A stretch of 22,340 nucleotides of DNA from UBA5972 sp964567685 (GTDB lineage: Bacteria > Pseudomonadota > Alphaproteobacteria > Rhodobacterales > Rhodobacteraceae): NCBI GenBank assembly GCA_964567685.1, contig CAZMNO010000054.1:1-22340 (forward strand), read 5' to 3'. A model generated the notes under the pieces. It made no database searches and was not told the origin of the DNA. It saw only the letters and a list, made by a program, of their open reading frames with translations. Below are positions 21,946 to 22,340 of the stretch, one piece after another. Position 1 is the stretch's first letter, and every line of letters begins with the position of its first letter. The translations under genes and the position numbers were made by a program.

Positions 21946-22340
21946 CAAGCGTAGTGCGGCAATCTTACCCACCTCCCAAACCAACCGCCGGGCAAAAGAC
22001 AGTTGCTACACCCACAACCCCCACCACCCGGGGCGCATGCATGCTTGAAACCTTCTCCTGAGAGTTTTGAGGCGGAACTCGCTCAAAAACACCTATTGGT
22101 TGAAGTGAATCGCGAAACAATGGTAACTTTTGGGAAGATGTGTCGGGGGGCATTTTGTTATGGACTTTATCGTTGGAACAATCAGAAAAATCGGAATGCT
22201 GATTGCGAGCATTTTCTCCGCCTCGGCCGAGGTGTTCATCTTCTTGTTTTTCGTCTTTGCGCCATATACATTTTCAATAGTGTTTAGTTGAATTAGTCTC
22301 GATGTGATCTGACACCGCCCCCAATTTTTCAAATTGGATT
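21946..22340. other. AT-rich end of window, mostly non-coding
   Basis: After the protease gene I see no recognisable gene apart from a 43-codon hydrophobic ORF. Positions 21946-22159 hold neither a credible frame nor a clear terminator. The end (CCAATTT-TTC-AAATTGG, 22321-22337) is a small dyad preceded by TGATCTGACACCGCCCCC (from 22303), which may mark the edge of something beyond the window. Confidence 0.4.
22160..22291 (+). CDS. Possible 43-residue hydrophobic protein
   Basis: ATG 22160 to TGA 22289-22291 encodes 43 residues starting MDFIVGTIRKIGMLIASIFS. The remainder is strongly hydrophobic (EVFIFLFFVFAPYTFSIVF), suggesting one or two membrane spans. A G-run (GGGGGG, about 22145-22150) lies 9 bases upstream and could act as a poor Shine-Dalgarno. 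It follows the protease gene on the same strand at a distance of 214 bases and shares its AT-rich composition. No homolog is recognised; it could be chance coding. Confidence 0.35.
   Translation: MDFIVGTIRKIGMLIASIFSASAEVFIFLFFVFAPYTFSIVFS

Noticed and set aside
22093..22332. 79-residue minus-strand frame at the right edge
   Set aside because: It is hydrophilic-to-basic without a motif or Shine-Dalgarno, and is antisense to the more convincing hydrophobic plus-strand ORF.
22303..22337. Right-edge TGATCTGACACCGCCCCC plus small dyad as an IS inverted repeat
   Set aside because: It is too short and cut by the window end; there is no transposase or matching repeat to support it.
1..22340. CRISPR array, tRNA or rRNA genes
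   Set aside because: No regularly spaced direct repeats and no cloverleaf with CCA other than the tmRNA acceptor were seen; no rRNA-like conserved stretches.

Overview
The window looks like chromosomal DNA of an alphaproteobacterium of the Rhodobacteraceae/Roseobacter group. This rests on four things: the two-piece (circularly permuted) tmRNA gene with tag ANDNKAPMALAA; the alphaproteobacterial type of SspB ending in SLDSFRK; the fumC plus ribbon-helix-helix pair; and the DUF1194 family. Genus was not determined.

Layout. Positions 1-51 may be the end of an IS5-like element (weak). Positions 111-2477 (minus) hold purL, followed by a 29-residue membrane ORF and a hairpin terminator. A sulfotransferase-family gene follows at 2597-3253 (plus). 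Next is an unannotated candidate small RNA on the minus strand (about 3364-3279) with its own promoter and a textbook terminator. A LysR regulator (3456-4361, minus) diverges from a 1136-residue fused indolepyruvate ferredoxin oxidoreductase (4547-7957), whose promoter carries a 7-bp inverted repeat. A TusA-like sulfur carrier (minus) diverges from CcdA (plus), which is followed by a membrane-anchored alpha/beta hydrolase.

The middle contains fumC with a coupled ribbon-helix-helix gene (minus), then sspB (minus), then an exported TPR/cysteine-rich protein (plus), then the permuted ssrA gene (minus, about 14328-14012). The tmRNA and the ClpXP adaptor that handles its tag are thus 1.4 kb apart with one unknown gene between them. 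The ssrA promoter -35 overlaps the stop codon of a ModE-like single-domain regulator (minus). That regulator diverges from an orphan tungstate-binding protein gene, tupA, across a 9+2+9 dyad. No tup permease or ATPase gene is next to it.

The right part holds four paralogous exported DUF1194 (von Willebrand A-like) proteins. Three form an operon (17793-15647) behind a good promoter. The fourth (about 20068-19316) heads a minus-strand run with a DUF817 membrane-protein gene and a glyoxalase-family gene. The DUF817 gene is broken by an in-frame TAG exactly inside a continuous homologous-looking frame and has no ordinary start codon at its 5' end. thyX diverges from the fourth DUF1194 gene, and its stop codon sits in the loop of a hairpin. 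The last gene (21109-21945) is visibly more AT-rich than the rest and encodes a cytosolic trypsin-like protease domain with a complete His/Asp/Ser triad. A 43-residue hydrophobic ORF follows.

The observations I consider most worth following are the ssrA-sspB-TPR neighbourhood, the DUF1194 quartet, the candidate sRNA, the orphan tupA with its dyad, and the interrupted DUF817 gene. All family assignments are by recognition of sequence motifs; no database search was run.
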